Part shown: piece after piece, positions 27,882 through 36,348 of the stretch | How the letters are laid out: the number at the start of each line of letters is the position of its first letter | Numbering within the stretch: position 1 is the stretch's first letter | NCBI RefSeq assembly: GCF_027923465.1 | Contig: NZ_BRLB01000013.1 | Location: forward strand, 102,702-166,701 | Direction: 5' to 3' | From: Vallitalea longa | GTDB lineage: Bacteria > Bacillota > Clostridia > Lachnospirales > Vallitaleaceae | DNA length: 64,000 bases | Notes under the pieces: generated by a model | The model's input: only the letters and a program-made list of their open reading frames with translations | Database searches by the model: none | Told to the model about the DNA's origin: nothing | Translations under genes and position numbers: made by a program

Positions 27882-30800
27882 ATGGCAAAAATAATGAATA
27901 TAAGTGATTTAAAACAAATCAAAAATGAATTTGATGAAATGACAAAAAAATATCAATATAACTTACATGTATGTTTTGGTGCTGGTTGTATTTCTTCAAA
28001 TTGTAAAGATGTAAAAGATGCTCTAGTAGAAGCTTTAAAAAGATATAATTGTTATGATAAAGTATTAATTACTGAAACTGGATGTATAGGAGCCTGTCAT
28101 CTTGGTCCCTCACTTTTAGTAGAACCGGGAAATATCTACTATATTAAATTGCAACCTGAGGAAATGGAAGAGATAGTACTAAAACATATAATAGGTGGAC
28201 AAGTAGTAGAAAGAAAATGTTACTATGATGAAAATTCAAAAAAACATATACATAAACTCCACAAGATACCATTTTTTGAAAAACAGAAAAAAATTGTACT
28301 TAAAAATTGTGGACAAATTGATTTTAGTTCAATAGATGAATACATAGCTCATGATGGTTATCTATCATTAGAGAACATTTTTGAAAATAAAACTCCAGAA
28401 GAAGTAGTAAGAGTGATGAAAGATTCTGGATTAAGAGGTAGAGGTGGTGGTGGTTTCCCAACGGGATTAAAATGGGAATTCGCAGCAAGGTCTGAGTCAG
28501 ACCAAAAATATGTTATATGTAATGCTGACGAAGGAGACCCAGGAGCTTTTATGGACAGAAGTTTGTTAGAAGGAGATCCTCATGCAGTTATAGAAGGTAT
28601 GACTATAGCTGGTTATGCTATAGGAGCTAATAAAGGTTATGTTTATGTACGTGCAGAATATCCTTTGGCTGTTGAGAGATTGAATATTGCTATAGAAAAA
28701 GCTAGAGAATATGGACTATTATCAGATAATATTATGAATAGTGGTTTTTCTTTTGATATTGAAATCCGTATAGGAGCAGGAGCTTTTGTATGTGGAGAAG
28801 AGACAGCTCTAATGAATTCAATAGAAGGAAAAAGAGGAGAACCAAGACAAAAACCACCATTCCCATCTGATCGAGGTTTGTTTGACAAACCATCTATCAT
28901 CAATAATGTGGAGACGTTCGGCAATGTACCTTATATCATGCTATATGGTGCAGACTGGTTCAAAACTTTTGGAACAGAAAAAAGCAGTGGTACAAAAGTA
29001 TTTGCTTTGGCAGGTGCTATCCATAATACAGGTATAGTTGAAGTGCCTATGGGTGTAACACTAGGGGACATCATATATGATATAGGTGGTGGTATTAAGA
29101 ATGGAAAGAAATTTAAGGCTGCTCAGACTGGTGGACCATCGGGAGGTTGTCTGACTAGTAATTGCCTTAATACACCTATAGATTATGATTCATTAAAGTC
29201 AAAAGGAGCTATCATGGGTTCTGGCGGACTTATTGTAATGGATGAAGATAACTGTATGGTTGACGTAGCAAGATTTTTCATGGAATTTGTTCAAGAAGAG
29301 TCATGTGGTAAATGTGTTCCTTGTAGACTTGGTACTAAGAGGATGCTTGAAATCCTTGAGAGGATAACTAGAGGTGAAGGAAAAGAAGGAGATATTGAAA
29401 AGCTTATTGAATTAGGTGAAACCATAAAAGAAACTGCGCTTTGTGGTCTTGGACAAACTGCTCCTAATCCTGTACTTAGTACAATTAAAGAATTTAGAGA
29501 AGAATATGAAGAACATATAAGGGATAAGAGATGTCGAGCAGGCGTGTGTACTGACCTTTTCATATCACCTTGTCAGAATGCCTGTCCAGCAGGAGTTAAT
29601 GTTCCAGGTTACATAAGTCTTATTGCTGCTAATAGATTAAGAGATGCTTATAACCTAATTCGTAAAGATAATCCATTTCCAGCGGTATGTGGTAGAGTAT
29701 GTACTCATCCATGTGAAAGCAAATGCCGAAGGACACAGTTGGATGAAGCACTTGCTATTAGAGATCTTAAGCGGTATATTGCTGATACCATTCTAGAATC
29801 AGATGAACCTTTTAATGATCTCAAATTCCCACCTAAAGGTAAATCAATAGGTATTATTGGAGCAGGTCCTTCAGGTCTTACATGTGGTTATTATTTATCA
29901 AGACTTGGTTATGATGTTACAGTATACGAATCCCATGATACTGCTGGAGGTATCTTAAGATATGGTATTCCTGAATACAGACTTCCAAGGGATATATTGC
30001 AAAAAGAGATTAAGACTATAGAGCAAGCTGGTGTGAAAATTGTACTTAACTCTGAAGTTGGTATTGACGTAAGTTTTGAAAAACTTAAGGAAGACAATGA
30101 TGCCATTTATGTAGCAACGGGTACTCAGTATTCTAATAAGATAAATGTTAAAGGTGAAAATTTAGATGGAGTGTATCATGGACTTGATTTCCTTAAAGAC
30201 GTCAATAAAGGAAAAGATGTAAAGGTAGGTAAGAAAGTCGCAATAATTGGTGGAGGTAATACAGCAATAGATGCCGCAAGAGTTGCTCTTAGATTAGGTG
30301 CTCCAGAAATACATATCCTTTACAGAAGAAACATAGATGATATGCCAGCTGAAAGAAGAGAAATAGATGAAGCTCTTGAAGAAGGCATCATCATTCATAC
30401 TCTTGTATCACCAATAGAGATTATGGGAGAAGATTCTGTAGAGAAAATTAAATTAGTTAGATTAGAGCAAGGCAAATTTGATGCTACAGGAAGAAGGAGA
30501 CCTCATATAATTGAAGGGTCAGCTTTTGAAATGGATTTTGATATGATTATACCTGCTGTTAGTCAACATTCTGATCTACCATTCATTAATAAAGATGAAG
30601 TTGAAATGACTAAATGGGGTACATTTGTAGTTGATAATAAGAGTAAAATGACTAATATTGAAGGAGTATTTGCTGGTGGTGATGTAGTAAGAGGACCAGA
30701 TACTGTTATATGGGCGATTGCAGATGGTAAAGAAGCTGCTATTTCTATGGATAAGTTCTTAGGCGGAGATGGAGTTTTAAATACAGGAGAAGATATTGAA

Positions 30801-30968
30801 ATTCCAAAACCAGATGCAGAAGTTCAGGTGTCTGAACATATGAGATTTGAAATGGATAATATATTACCAGAAGATAGAAAAAATAACTTTAAAGAGATAT
30901 CTAAAGGATTCCATAGATTGAATGCTATCGCAGAATCTATGAGATGTTTAAGATGTGACAAAAGATAG
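27882..30968 (+). CDS. hydB: NuoF/HydB-like flavin subunit fused to a GltD-like NAD(P) flavoprotein
   Basis: 1028 residues, much longer than usual HydB. Order: [2Fe-2S] thioredoxin-like domain (about 10-115; HVCFGAGCIS, TGCIGACHLGPS), NuoF core with NADH/FMN sites (GRGGGGFPTGLKWEFA, CNADEGDPGAFMDRSLLEG, GAGAFVCGEETALMNSIEG), SLBB, and the NuoF 4Fe-4S site (ESCGKCVPCRLG, then ALCGLGQ). Where HydB normally has a ferredoxin tail after the CxAGVC motif (Cys551), this protein changes to a GltD-type module: Cys-rich CQNACPAGVNVPGY and CGRVCTHPCESKC, FAD Rossmann GIIGAGPSG (about 657) and NADP-type Rossmann AIIGGGNTAIDAARVAL (about 786). It therefore has two flavin modules in one chain and may connect H2/ferredoxin, NADH and NADP(H). 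Confidence 0.93.
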   Translation: MAKIMNISDLKQIKNEFDEMTKKYQYNLHVCFGAGCISSNCKDVKDALVEALKRYNCYDKVLITETGCIGACHLGPSLLVEPGNIYYIKLQPEEMEEIVLKHIIGGQVVERKCYYDENSKKHIHKLHKIPFFEKQKKIVLKNCGQIDFSSIDEYIAHDGYLSLENIFENKTPEEVVRVMKDSGLRGRGGGGFPTGLKWEFAARSESDQKYVICNADEGDPGAFMDRSLLEGDPHAVIEGMTIAGYAIGANKGYVYVRAEYPLAVERLNIAIEKAREYGLLSDNIMNSGFSFDIEIRIGAGAFVCGEETALMNSIEGKRGEPRQKPPFPSDRGLFDKPSIINNVETFGNVPYIMLYGADWFKTFGTEKSSGTKVFALAGAIHNTGIVEVPMGVTLGDIIYDIGGGIKNGKKFKAAQTGGPSGGCLTSNCLNTPIDYDSLKSKGAIMGSGGLIVMDEDNCMVDVARFFMEFVQEESCGKCVPCRLGTKRMLEILERITRGEGKEGDIEKLIELGETIKETALCGLGQTAPNPVLSTIKEFREEYEEHIRDKRCRAGVCTDLFISPCQNACPAGVNVPGYISLIAANRLRDAYNLIRKDNPFPAVCGRVCTHPCESKCRRTQLDEALAIRDLKRYIADTILESDEPFNDLKFPPKGKSIGIIGAGPSGLTCGYYLSRLGYDVTVYESHDTAGGILRYGIPEYRLPRDILQKEIKTIEQAGVKIVLNSEVGIDVSFEKLKEDNDAIYVATGTQYSNKINVKGENLDGVYHGLDFLKDVNKGKDVKVGKKVAIIGGGNTAIDAARVALRLGAPEIHILYRRNIDDMPAERREIDEALEEGIIIHTLVSPIEIMGEDSVEKIKLVRLEQGKFDATGRRRPHIIEGSAFEMDFDMIIPAVSQHSDLPFINKDEVEMTKWGTFVVDNKSKMTNIEGVFAGGDVVRGPDTVIWAIADGKEAAISMDKFLGGDGVLNTGEDIEIPKPDAEVQVSEHMRFEMDNILPEDRKNNFKEISKGFHRLNAIAESMRCLRCDKR

Positions 30969-30979
30969 GAGGATTAGTA

Positions 30980-32752
30980 ATGGTAAAAATAACAATTAAT
31001 AATAAAGAATTTGAAGTACCTGAAGATATTACAATTTTAGAAGCTGCTAAGATGAATGGTATTCTAATTCCTCATTTTTGTTACCTTGAAGATGTTCACA
31101 AAAATGGTTCTTGTAGAATATGTTCTGTTGAGGTAGAAGGAGCAAAAACTCTTCAAGCAGCATGTATGACAAAAGTTACAGATGGTATGGTGGTTCATAC
31201 CAATACTAAAAAAGTGAGACAAGCAAGAAAGATATTATATGAGCTAATGCTTTCAGACCATCCGAAAGATTGCCTTAGCTGTGATAGAAACAGGCATTGT
31301 GAATTTCAAGAATTAGGTGAATTATTAGGTATAACAGATAATACATATGAAGGTGAAATGTCTAGATGCTATATAGACGATAACAATCCATGTATTGTTA
31401 GAGATCTATCCAAGTGTGTTCTATGTAGACGTTGTGTAACTATGTGTAATGAAGTACAAGGTGTAGGAATCCTTAATAATCAAAATAGAGGATTTGATAC
31501 TTTTGTTGGTCCTACTGAAGGATTGAATCTTAATGATATCAATTGTACATATTGTGGACAATGTACTACAGTCTGTCCAGTGGATGCCCTCAGTGAAAGA
31601 GATTCCATAAAAGATGTATGGAGAATGTTGAGTGAAGAGGGTAAGAGAGTAATTGTTCAGACTGCACCTGCTGTTAGGGCTTCATTAGGTGAGGAGTTCG
31701 GTTATGAGCCAGGTACACTGGTTACTGGTAAAATGGCTTCGGCTCTAAGAGAAATTGGATTTGATGATATATTTGATACTAACTTCGCTGCTGACCTTAC
31801 TATTATAGAAGAAGGTAATGAGTTATTAGCAAGACTTGGCAAATTCGTTAATAGTGAGGAAGTCGCACTTCCTATGATAACAAGCTGTAGTCCAGGTTGG
31901 ATCAAATATATAGAAAACAGATTTCCAGAGCAGTTAGCTCATCTATCATCCTGCAAATCACCTCATATGATGTTGGGAGCAATAGCTAAATCATATTATG
32001 CTGAGAAGATAAACGTTGACCCAGATGATATATATGTTGTATCTATTATGCCATGTACAGCTAAGAAATATGAGATAACCAGAGAAGAAATGAAAAAGGA
32101 TGTTGATGCTGTACTTACTACAAGAGAATGTGCTAAAATGATAAAAACGGCGGGTATAGATTTCAGAAATCTTCCCGACGGTAAATTTGATAATCCCTTT
32201 GGTATTTCAACTGGTGCAGCAGATATATTTGGTACTACTGGTGGTGTAATGGAAGCTGCTATAAGAACAGTCTTTGAAATACTAACAGGAAATGAATTAC
32301 CATTTGAGAACTTACATGTGAAAGAGGTTATGGGTCTACAATCCATAAAAGAAGGAGAATTATATCTAGAAAAGACTACAGATGAATATAAAGCATTTGA
32401 AGGGCAGACAGTTAAAGTAGCTGTTGCAAGTGGTCTTGCTGCTGCAAAAATCCTTCTTCAACAAATAAAAGATGGTATTAGCCCGTATCATTTTATAGAA
32501 ATAATGGCATGTCCAGGGGGATGTCTTAGTGGTGGAGGTCAGCCAAGACCAACAACTAAAGATGTAAGAGAAAAGAGGATGCAGGCTATATATAGAGAAG
32601 ATGAAGGTAAAGAATTAAGAAAATCTCATGAAAATCCATTTATAGTTAAATTGTATGAAGATTATTTAGGTAAACCTCTAGGACACAAATCACATGAACT
32701 ATTGCATACACACTATGTAAAACGTGGTTTGTATAATGAATTAGTTAAATAA
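30980..32752 (+). CDS. hydA: [FeFe] hydrogenase catalytic subunit
   Basis: Reversibly makes H2 at the H-cluster; 590 residues, cytoplasmic, multimeric type. N-terminal [2Fe-2S] ferredoxin domain (FCYLEDVHKNGSCRICSVEV), an HxxxC-type cluster (CDRNRHCEFQ), two 4Fe-4S sites (CVLCRRCVTMC, CTYCGQCTTVCPV), then H-domain signatures L1 TSCSPGW (Cys303), L2 MPCTAKK (Cys359) and L3 MACPGGC (Cys511 and Cys515): all four H-cluster cysteines are present. A small-subunit-like tail completes it. Twelve bases after the NuoF-GltD gene with AGGAGG between. HydEFG maturases are not in the window. Confidence 0.97.
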   Translation: MVKITINNKEFEVPEDITILEAAKMNGILIPHFCYLEDVHKNGSCRICSVEVEGAKTLQAACMTKVTDGMVVHTNTKKVRQARKILYELMLSDHPKDCLSCDRNRHCEFQELGELLGITDNTYEGEMSRCYIDDNNPCIVRDLSKCVLCRRCVTMCNEVQGVGILNNQNRGFDTFVGPTEGLNLNDINCTYCGQCTTVCPVDALSERDSIKDVWRMLSEEGKRVIVQTAPAVRASLGEEFGYEPGTLVTGKMASALREIGFDDIFDTNFAADLTIIEEGNELLARLGKFVNSEEVALPMITSCSPGWIKYIENRFPEQLAHLSSCKSPHMMLGAIAKSYYAEKINVDPDDIYVVSIMPCTAKKYEITREEMKKDVDAVLTTRECAKMIKTAGIDFRNLPDGKFDNPFGISTGAADIFGTTGGVMEAAIRTVFEILTGNELPFENLHVKEVMGLQSIKEGELYLEKTTDEYKAFEGQTVKVAVASGLAAAKILLQQIKDGISPYHFIEIMACPGGCLSGGGQPRPTTKDVREKRMQAIYREDEGKELRKSHENPFIVKLYEDYLGKPLGHKSHELLHTHYVKRGLYNELVK

Positions 32753-32759
32753 AACATAG

Positions 32760-32797
32760 AAACAGGTACTTATAATATCTTAGTGCCTGTTTTTTAT
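32760..32797 (+). terminator. Terminator of the hydrogenase operon
   Basis: AACAGGTACT (32761-32770) with AGTGCCTGTT (32782-32791, one G-U pair), then a T-run. Confidence 0.82.
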
Positions 32798-32923
32798 TTA
32801 ATAAATAATTAGGATTACCCAATAGATGAAAATATATCTTAATTACTTATTGATAATTATTGATTTATATAATTCTAGATAGTATTATGGTAGTGTAACA
32901 AAATTATTAAAAGGAGAATAACT

Positions 32924-33883
32924 ATGAAAATAGTAATTTTAGATGCGAATACATTAGGTGATGATCTTGATCTATCCGTCTATGATGATTTCGGAGAAGT
33001 AGAAGTATATGGATTTACATCTAAGGAACAAGTTGTAGAAAGAATAAAAGATGCTAATGTCATAATAACCAATAAAATAGTTCTTGATGAGAGTAATCTA
33101 AAATATGCTAGAAATCTACAATTAATATGTTTAACAGCTACAGGAACTAATAATGTAGATAAAAATTACACTAATGCTCATGGCATAGTTGTTTCTAATG
33201 TAGTGGGATATTCAACTGAAAGTGTAGTACAACATACTTTTGCATTACTGTTTTATCTATATGAGAATCTATCGTATTATGATAGATATGTTAAATCAGG
33301 AACATATGTTGGAGATAGTGTGTTTTCGCATTTTGAAAACAAATATAATGAGATTAATGGAAAGACATGGGGGATAATAGGATTAGGTACAATAGGAAAA
33401 AGAGTTGCAGATGTAGCTAGTTGCTTTGGTTGCAGAATGATATATTATTCTACATCAGGTAATAATCATAGTACAGAATATGAAAAAGTTAATCTAGACA
33501 CATTAATAAGAACTTCTGATATTATTTCCATACATGCACCCCTAAATGAGAATACAGATGACCTTATAACATATAAGGAATTTATTAATATGAAAGATAC
33601 TGCTGTTATTCTTAATTTGGGCAGAGGAAGAATAATAAATGAAAACCATCTTGCAAAAGCTCTAAAAGAAGAGTTGATTGCTGGAGCAGGAATTGACGTA
33701 CTGGAACATGAACCTATCAATGAAGGTAATCCATTATTGGATATACAAGATAGTGGTAAGTTATTCATTACACCACATATAGCTTGGGCTAGTGTGGAAG
33801 CTAGACAAAGGGTGATTATTGAGATAAAAGAAAATATTGCTTCCTATATAAAAGGTACTCCAAGAAATGTTGTAACAAAATAA
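32924..33883 (+). CDS. D-isomer-specific 2-hydroxyacid dehydrogenase
   Basis: NAD(P)-dependent dehydrogenase acting on a D-2-hydroxyacid (hydroxypyruvate/glycerate, lactate or similar), cytoplasmic, 319 residues. Substrate domain, then Rossmann domain with IIGLGTIGKRVADVA, the catalytic Arg region in LNLGRGRIINE, Glu in DVLEHEP and His in ITPHIAWAS. VVQHTFALLFYLY is typical of the glycerate dehydrogenase/hydroxypyruvate reductase branch, but substrate cannot be fixed from sequence. AAAGGAGA precedes the ATG. Monocistronic between two terminators. Confidence 0.9.
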   Translation: MKIVILDANTLGDDLDLSVYDDFGEVEVYGFTSKEQVVERIKDANVIITNKIVLDESNLKYARNLQLICLTATGTNNVDKNYTNAHGIVVSNVVGYSTESVVQHTFALLFYLYENLSYYDRYVKSGTYVGDSVFSHFENKYNEINGKTWGIIGLGTIGKRVADVASCFGCRMIYYSTSGNNHSTEYEKVNLDTLIRTSDIISIHAPLNENTDDLITYKEFINMKDTAVILNLGRGRIINENHLAKALKEELIAGAGIDVLEHEPINEGNPLLDIQDSGKLFITPHIAWASVEARQRVIIEIKENIASYIKGTPRNVVTK

Positions 33884-33923
33884 TATAAGAAGGATAAGAG
33901 TATTTTTTATCCTTCTTATATTT
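33882..33923. terminator. Bidirectional terminator
   Basis: 15-bp perfect stem (33882-33896 with 33908-33922), 11-base loop. It starts two bases before the dehydrogenase stop codon ends, and serves the converging AP2/HNH-like gene too. Confidence 0.75.
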
Positions 33924-33985
33924 CTATAAGTCTTATACTATATAATGTATGTTTGTAAATCATAATAATAAAATGTAAATAATAG

Positions 33986-34780
33986 TTATTGGTGTAAGGA
34001 TAAGATTTTTTTGGGTAATTTGATTGAATCATATATTTTAGTATATTCCTCGTATGAATCAATTTCTGATATGAAATTTTTATTATATTTAATAGTAGAT
34101 ATATTATTGGAAAGAACAAAATCTACTGCTTTATTATAAGCTATAGCAGCTTCTATTTCTGTTTTGTATGTTCCTATCTTCATATATCCGTTTATTCGTA
34201 TTTTTGCTAGGTATAGGTATTCATTTTGATTTGTCATTCGTTCAATACCATAGTATTTGTTGATTATAATAATATTATGGTATCTCATATTGTTGTTGTC
34301 ACCGTCTTTAAAATGATAGTCTTTTCCCTCTACAGCAAAATTCTTGATTCCGTATCTTGATAAGATGTTAACCTGCATACCGTAATCATTAACAAATAGA
34401 TACCCTCTCTTTCTAAAAATCTTATGATTGGAATAATAAAATAAATCATCTACATCAAATGTCAGCTCGGTTTTCATATCTATAAAATAAGAGAAATAAT
34501 ATTTATGAAGATAAATAGGGTTCTTTATGTAGTATTTGTTATCTCTGAAATTAATTAACATCACATGTTTTTCAAAAGACAGTAAACTAGTATCTTCATA
34601 ATCAAAAATGGTTACACTGGAATTCAAAACATGTTTAGCTTCTAGGTAAGCTTCATGTGCATATGCTTCATATCTATAACTACCTAAGCTTATGTGTTTA
34701 TTCTTGTATGTGATTGAAGATCTATAATATAGAGTACCGTCTTTTTTGGTAGCTTTTGAAACACCTTTTAATGAAGTCAT
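33986..34780 (-). CDS. AP2/HNH-like orphan protein
   Basis: 264 residues, standing alone. Two AP2/ERF-like DNA-binding units are visible: residues about 4-50 (LKGVSKATKKDGTLYYRSSI, then KHISLGSYRYEAYAHEAY) and 187-222 (YYGIERMTNQ, YMKIGTYKTEIEAAIAYNKA). Between them, about 130-180, lies a segment resembling an HNH nuclease core (GYLFVNDYG, DYHFKDGDNNNMRYHN), but the usual HH pair reads HF, so nuclease activity is doubtful. AP2-HNH combinations are known from homing endonucleases. It may be a domesticated DNA-binding protein or a decaying mobile gene. AT-rich with strong Tyr/Asn/Ile bias. ATG preceded by GAGAAAGGA at long spacing. Confidence 0.7.
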   Translation of the reverse strand: MTSLKGVSKATKKDGTLYYRSSITYKNKHISLGSYRYEAYAHEAYLEAKHVLNSSVTIFDYEDTSLLSFEKHVMLINFRDNKYYIKNPIYLHKYYFSYFIDMKTELTFDVDDLFYYSNHKIFRKRGYLFVNDYGMQVNILSRYGIKNFAVEGKDYHFKDGDNNNMRYHNIIIINKYYGIERMTNQNEYLYLAKIRINGYMKIGTYKTEIEAAIAYNKAVDFVLSNNISTIKYNKNFISEIDSYEEYTKIYDSIKLPKKILSLHQ

Positions 34781-35346
34781 TAGGTCTTTTATCCTTTCTC
34801 AATTATATCCAAATATATATTTTCAAAAACTTTATGTATAAAACTAAATATATCGGGAACAATCTAGATGCTAAGACGTTGGCATGTTGAATACATATAT
34901 AATAACATGTTTTCAATAAAATATATATCGGATAATTATTGTTATTATATTATATTGTTTTAATACAAAAAAATACAATATTTGTATTGTAAATAATTAG
35001 AAAAAATTGGAAGCGAAAAAGTATACATATAATTACTAACAAAATTGTATTTGATAATTTACACAAAAAAATTTTTTGGTGTGTTAAATATAACAAAATA
35101 ACAATTGGAAAAAATAGTAAATAAATATAAAGTGCATGAAAACATTAATTGAAAATTCTGAAAAAAAATAAAATGTACCAAAATATTTAGATGTTAGTTG
35201 ACACATTATGTATGTTTTACTATAATCGCTATGACAAGCAAAATGTTAAGAAAGTATTACAAGCTTGTTAAAAAATTCAATTTCATATAACATGCTAGAT
35301 TGTCTTAAATATTATGAAATTGTCTATAGTAAAAAGGAGAAAAATT
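34781..35346. other. Divergent intergenic region with a SleB-side promoter
   Basis: 566 AT-rich bases between two divergent genes. The only clear element is the sigma-A promoter at 35198-35226. No repeats, RNA structure or hidden reading frame that I can support. Confidence 0.4.
35198..35226 (+). promoter_or_regulatory. Consensus sigma-A promoter of the SleB-like hydrolase
   Basis: TTGACA at 35198-35203, 17-base spacer, TATAAT at 35221-35226. Leads to a leader of about 115 bases. A vegetative promoter argues against a purely spore-specific role. Confidence 0.85.
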
Positions 35347-36174
35347 ATGTTTAAAGTAAAGAATCTTCTAAAGGACATATTTTCTTCAATAAAGCATATA
35401 CCAAAGAAAGCATATACTAACGGGTTAATAGTATTGACAGGTTGTATGATGGTAACTGTACTCTACTTAGGAGTTAACGGATTCTTTGGTTCGCATACTA
35501 ATGTAGTAGCAGCTTTAGAGGAGAATACTGAGGAAGAAACGGATGTTTCGGATGTAAAGTCTATTGAAGAAGAGGAAGCTTATCTTGCACTGAATATAGG
35601 GACTGCTCAGCTTACTGATAGTCTTAGTGATATATTGAGTGTAGAAGAAACAGAAGAAATAAAAGAAGAAGTTCTTGAAAGTGAAGAAAATATTTTAAAA
35701 CCTATGAAAGAGCCGCTGGATAATAGCGATGAAAGACAGCTACGTACAGCAAGTTATAAACCAGAAGAACCAAAAGACCAATTAGTTAATATTTCAGCTA
35801 AGGATTATGAAGCCTTGACACGGATTGTAGAAGCTGAAGCTACTGGTCAAGATTTAACTGGAAAAATATTAATAGTGAATGTCGTAATGAATCGAGTAAA
35901 AAGTTCAAAGTTTCCAAATGACATTTATGGTGTTATACATCAGAGTAACAATGGAAAAGTACAGTTTTCACCAATAAGTGACGGAAGATATTATTCTGTA
36001 ACAGTTACGGATAGTACGAAAAAAGCTGTTGAAAGTGCATTTGATGGTGAAGATTACTCAAATGGTGCATTATACTTTGCCGCAAGGTCTCTTGCTTCAC
36101 AGAAGGCAATGAGTTGGTTTGATAGTCATCTTACCAAAGTATATGAATATGGAGGACATGAATTTTTTAAGTAG
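35347..36174 (+). CDS. SleB-type cell wall hydrolase, membrane-anchored
   Basis: 275 residues. Residues 20-40 form one membrane segment or signal anchor (NGLIVLTGCMMVTVLYLGVN), followed by an acidic linker of about 80 residues (rich in Glu) and a C-terminal Hydrolase_2/SleB catalytic domain (about 150-275: TRIVEAEATGQDLTGKILIV, VVMNRVKSSKFP, VQFSP, YFAARSL). The family cleaves peptidoglycan, as lytic transglycosylase in SleB. The catalytic Glu is in VEAEA. Start at 35347 behind AAAGGAGA; the upstream in-frame ATG at 35314 has no ribosome site. With its vegetative promoter it is probably a wall-remodelling enzyme. Confidence 0.88.
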   Translation: MFKVKNLLKDIFSSIKHIPKKAYTNGLIVLTGCMMVTVLYLGVNGFFGSHTNVVAALEENTEEETDVSDVKSIEEEEAYLALNIGTAQLTDSLSDILSVEETEEIKEEVLESEENILKPMKEPLDNSDERQLRTASYKPEEPKDQLVNISAKDYEALTRIVEAEATGQDLTGKILIVNVVMNRVKSSKFPNDIYGVIHQSNNGKVQFSPISDGRYYSVTVTDSTKKAVESAFDGEDYSNGALYFAARSLASQKAMSWFDSHLTKVYEYGGHEFFK

Positions 36175-36193
36175 ATAAATAATTATATATATA

Positions 36194-36226
36194 ATGGGCA
36201 ATCTTGAGATTGCCTATTTTTTGTTG
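36194..36226 (+). terminator. Terminator after the SleB-like gene
   Basis: ATGGGCAATCT with AGATTGCCTAT (11 bp, one G-U), two-base loop core TG, followed by six T. Confidence 0.8.
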
Positions 36227-36270
36227 AAATTTTTATGAGGTGTAGCGTGTTTGGTCTATTTATATGAATT

Positions 36271-36318
36271 TTGACCCTTTGTTTTACTATTGTATAAAAA
36301 CAAATATTATGATATAAT
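36271..36318 (+). promoter_or_regulatory. Tandem sigma-A promoter candidates of thrC
   Basis: TTGACC (36271-36276)-N16-TATAAA (36293-36298) and TTGTAT (36290-36295)-N17-TATAAT (36313-36318). Either would give a short leader before thrC at 36349. Confidence 0.6.
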
Positions 36319-36348
36319 CTTAAAAAACATCATAAAGGAATGAAATTC

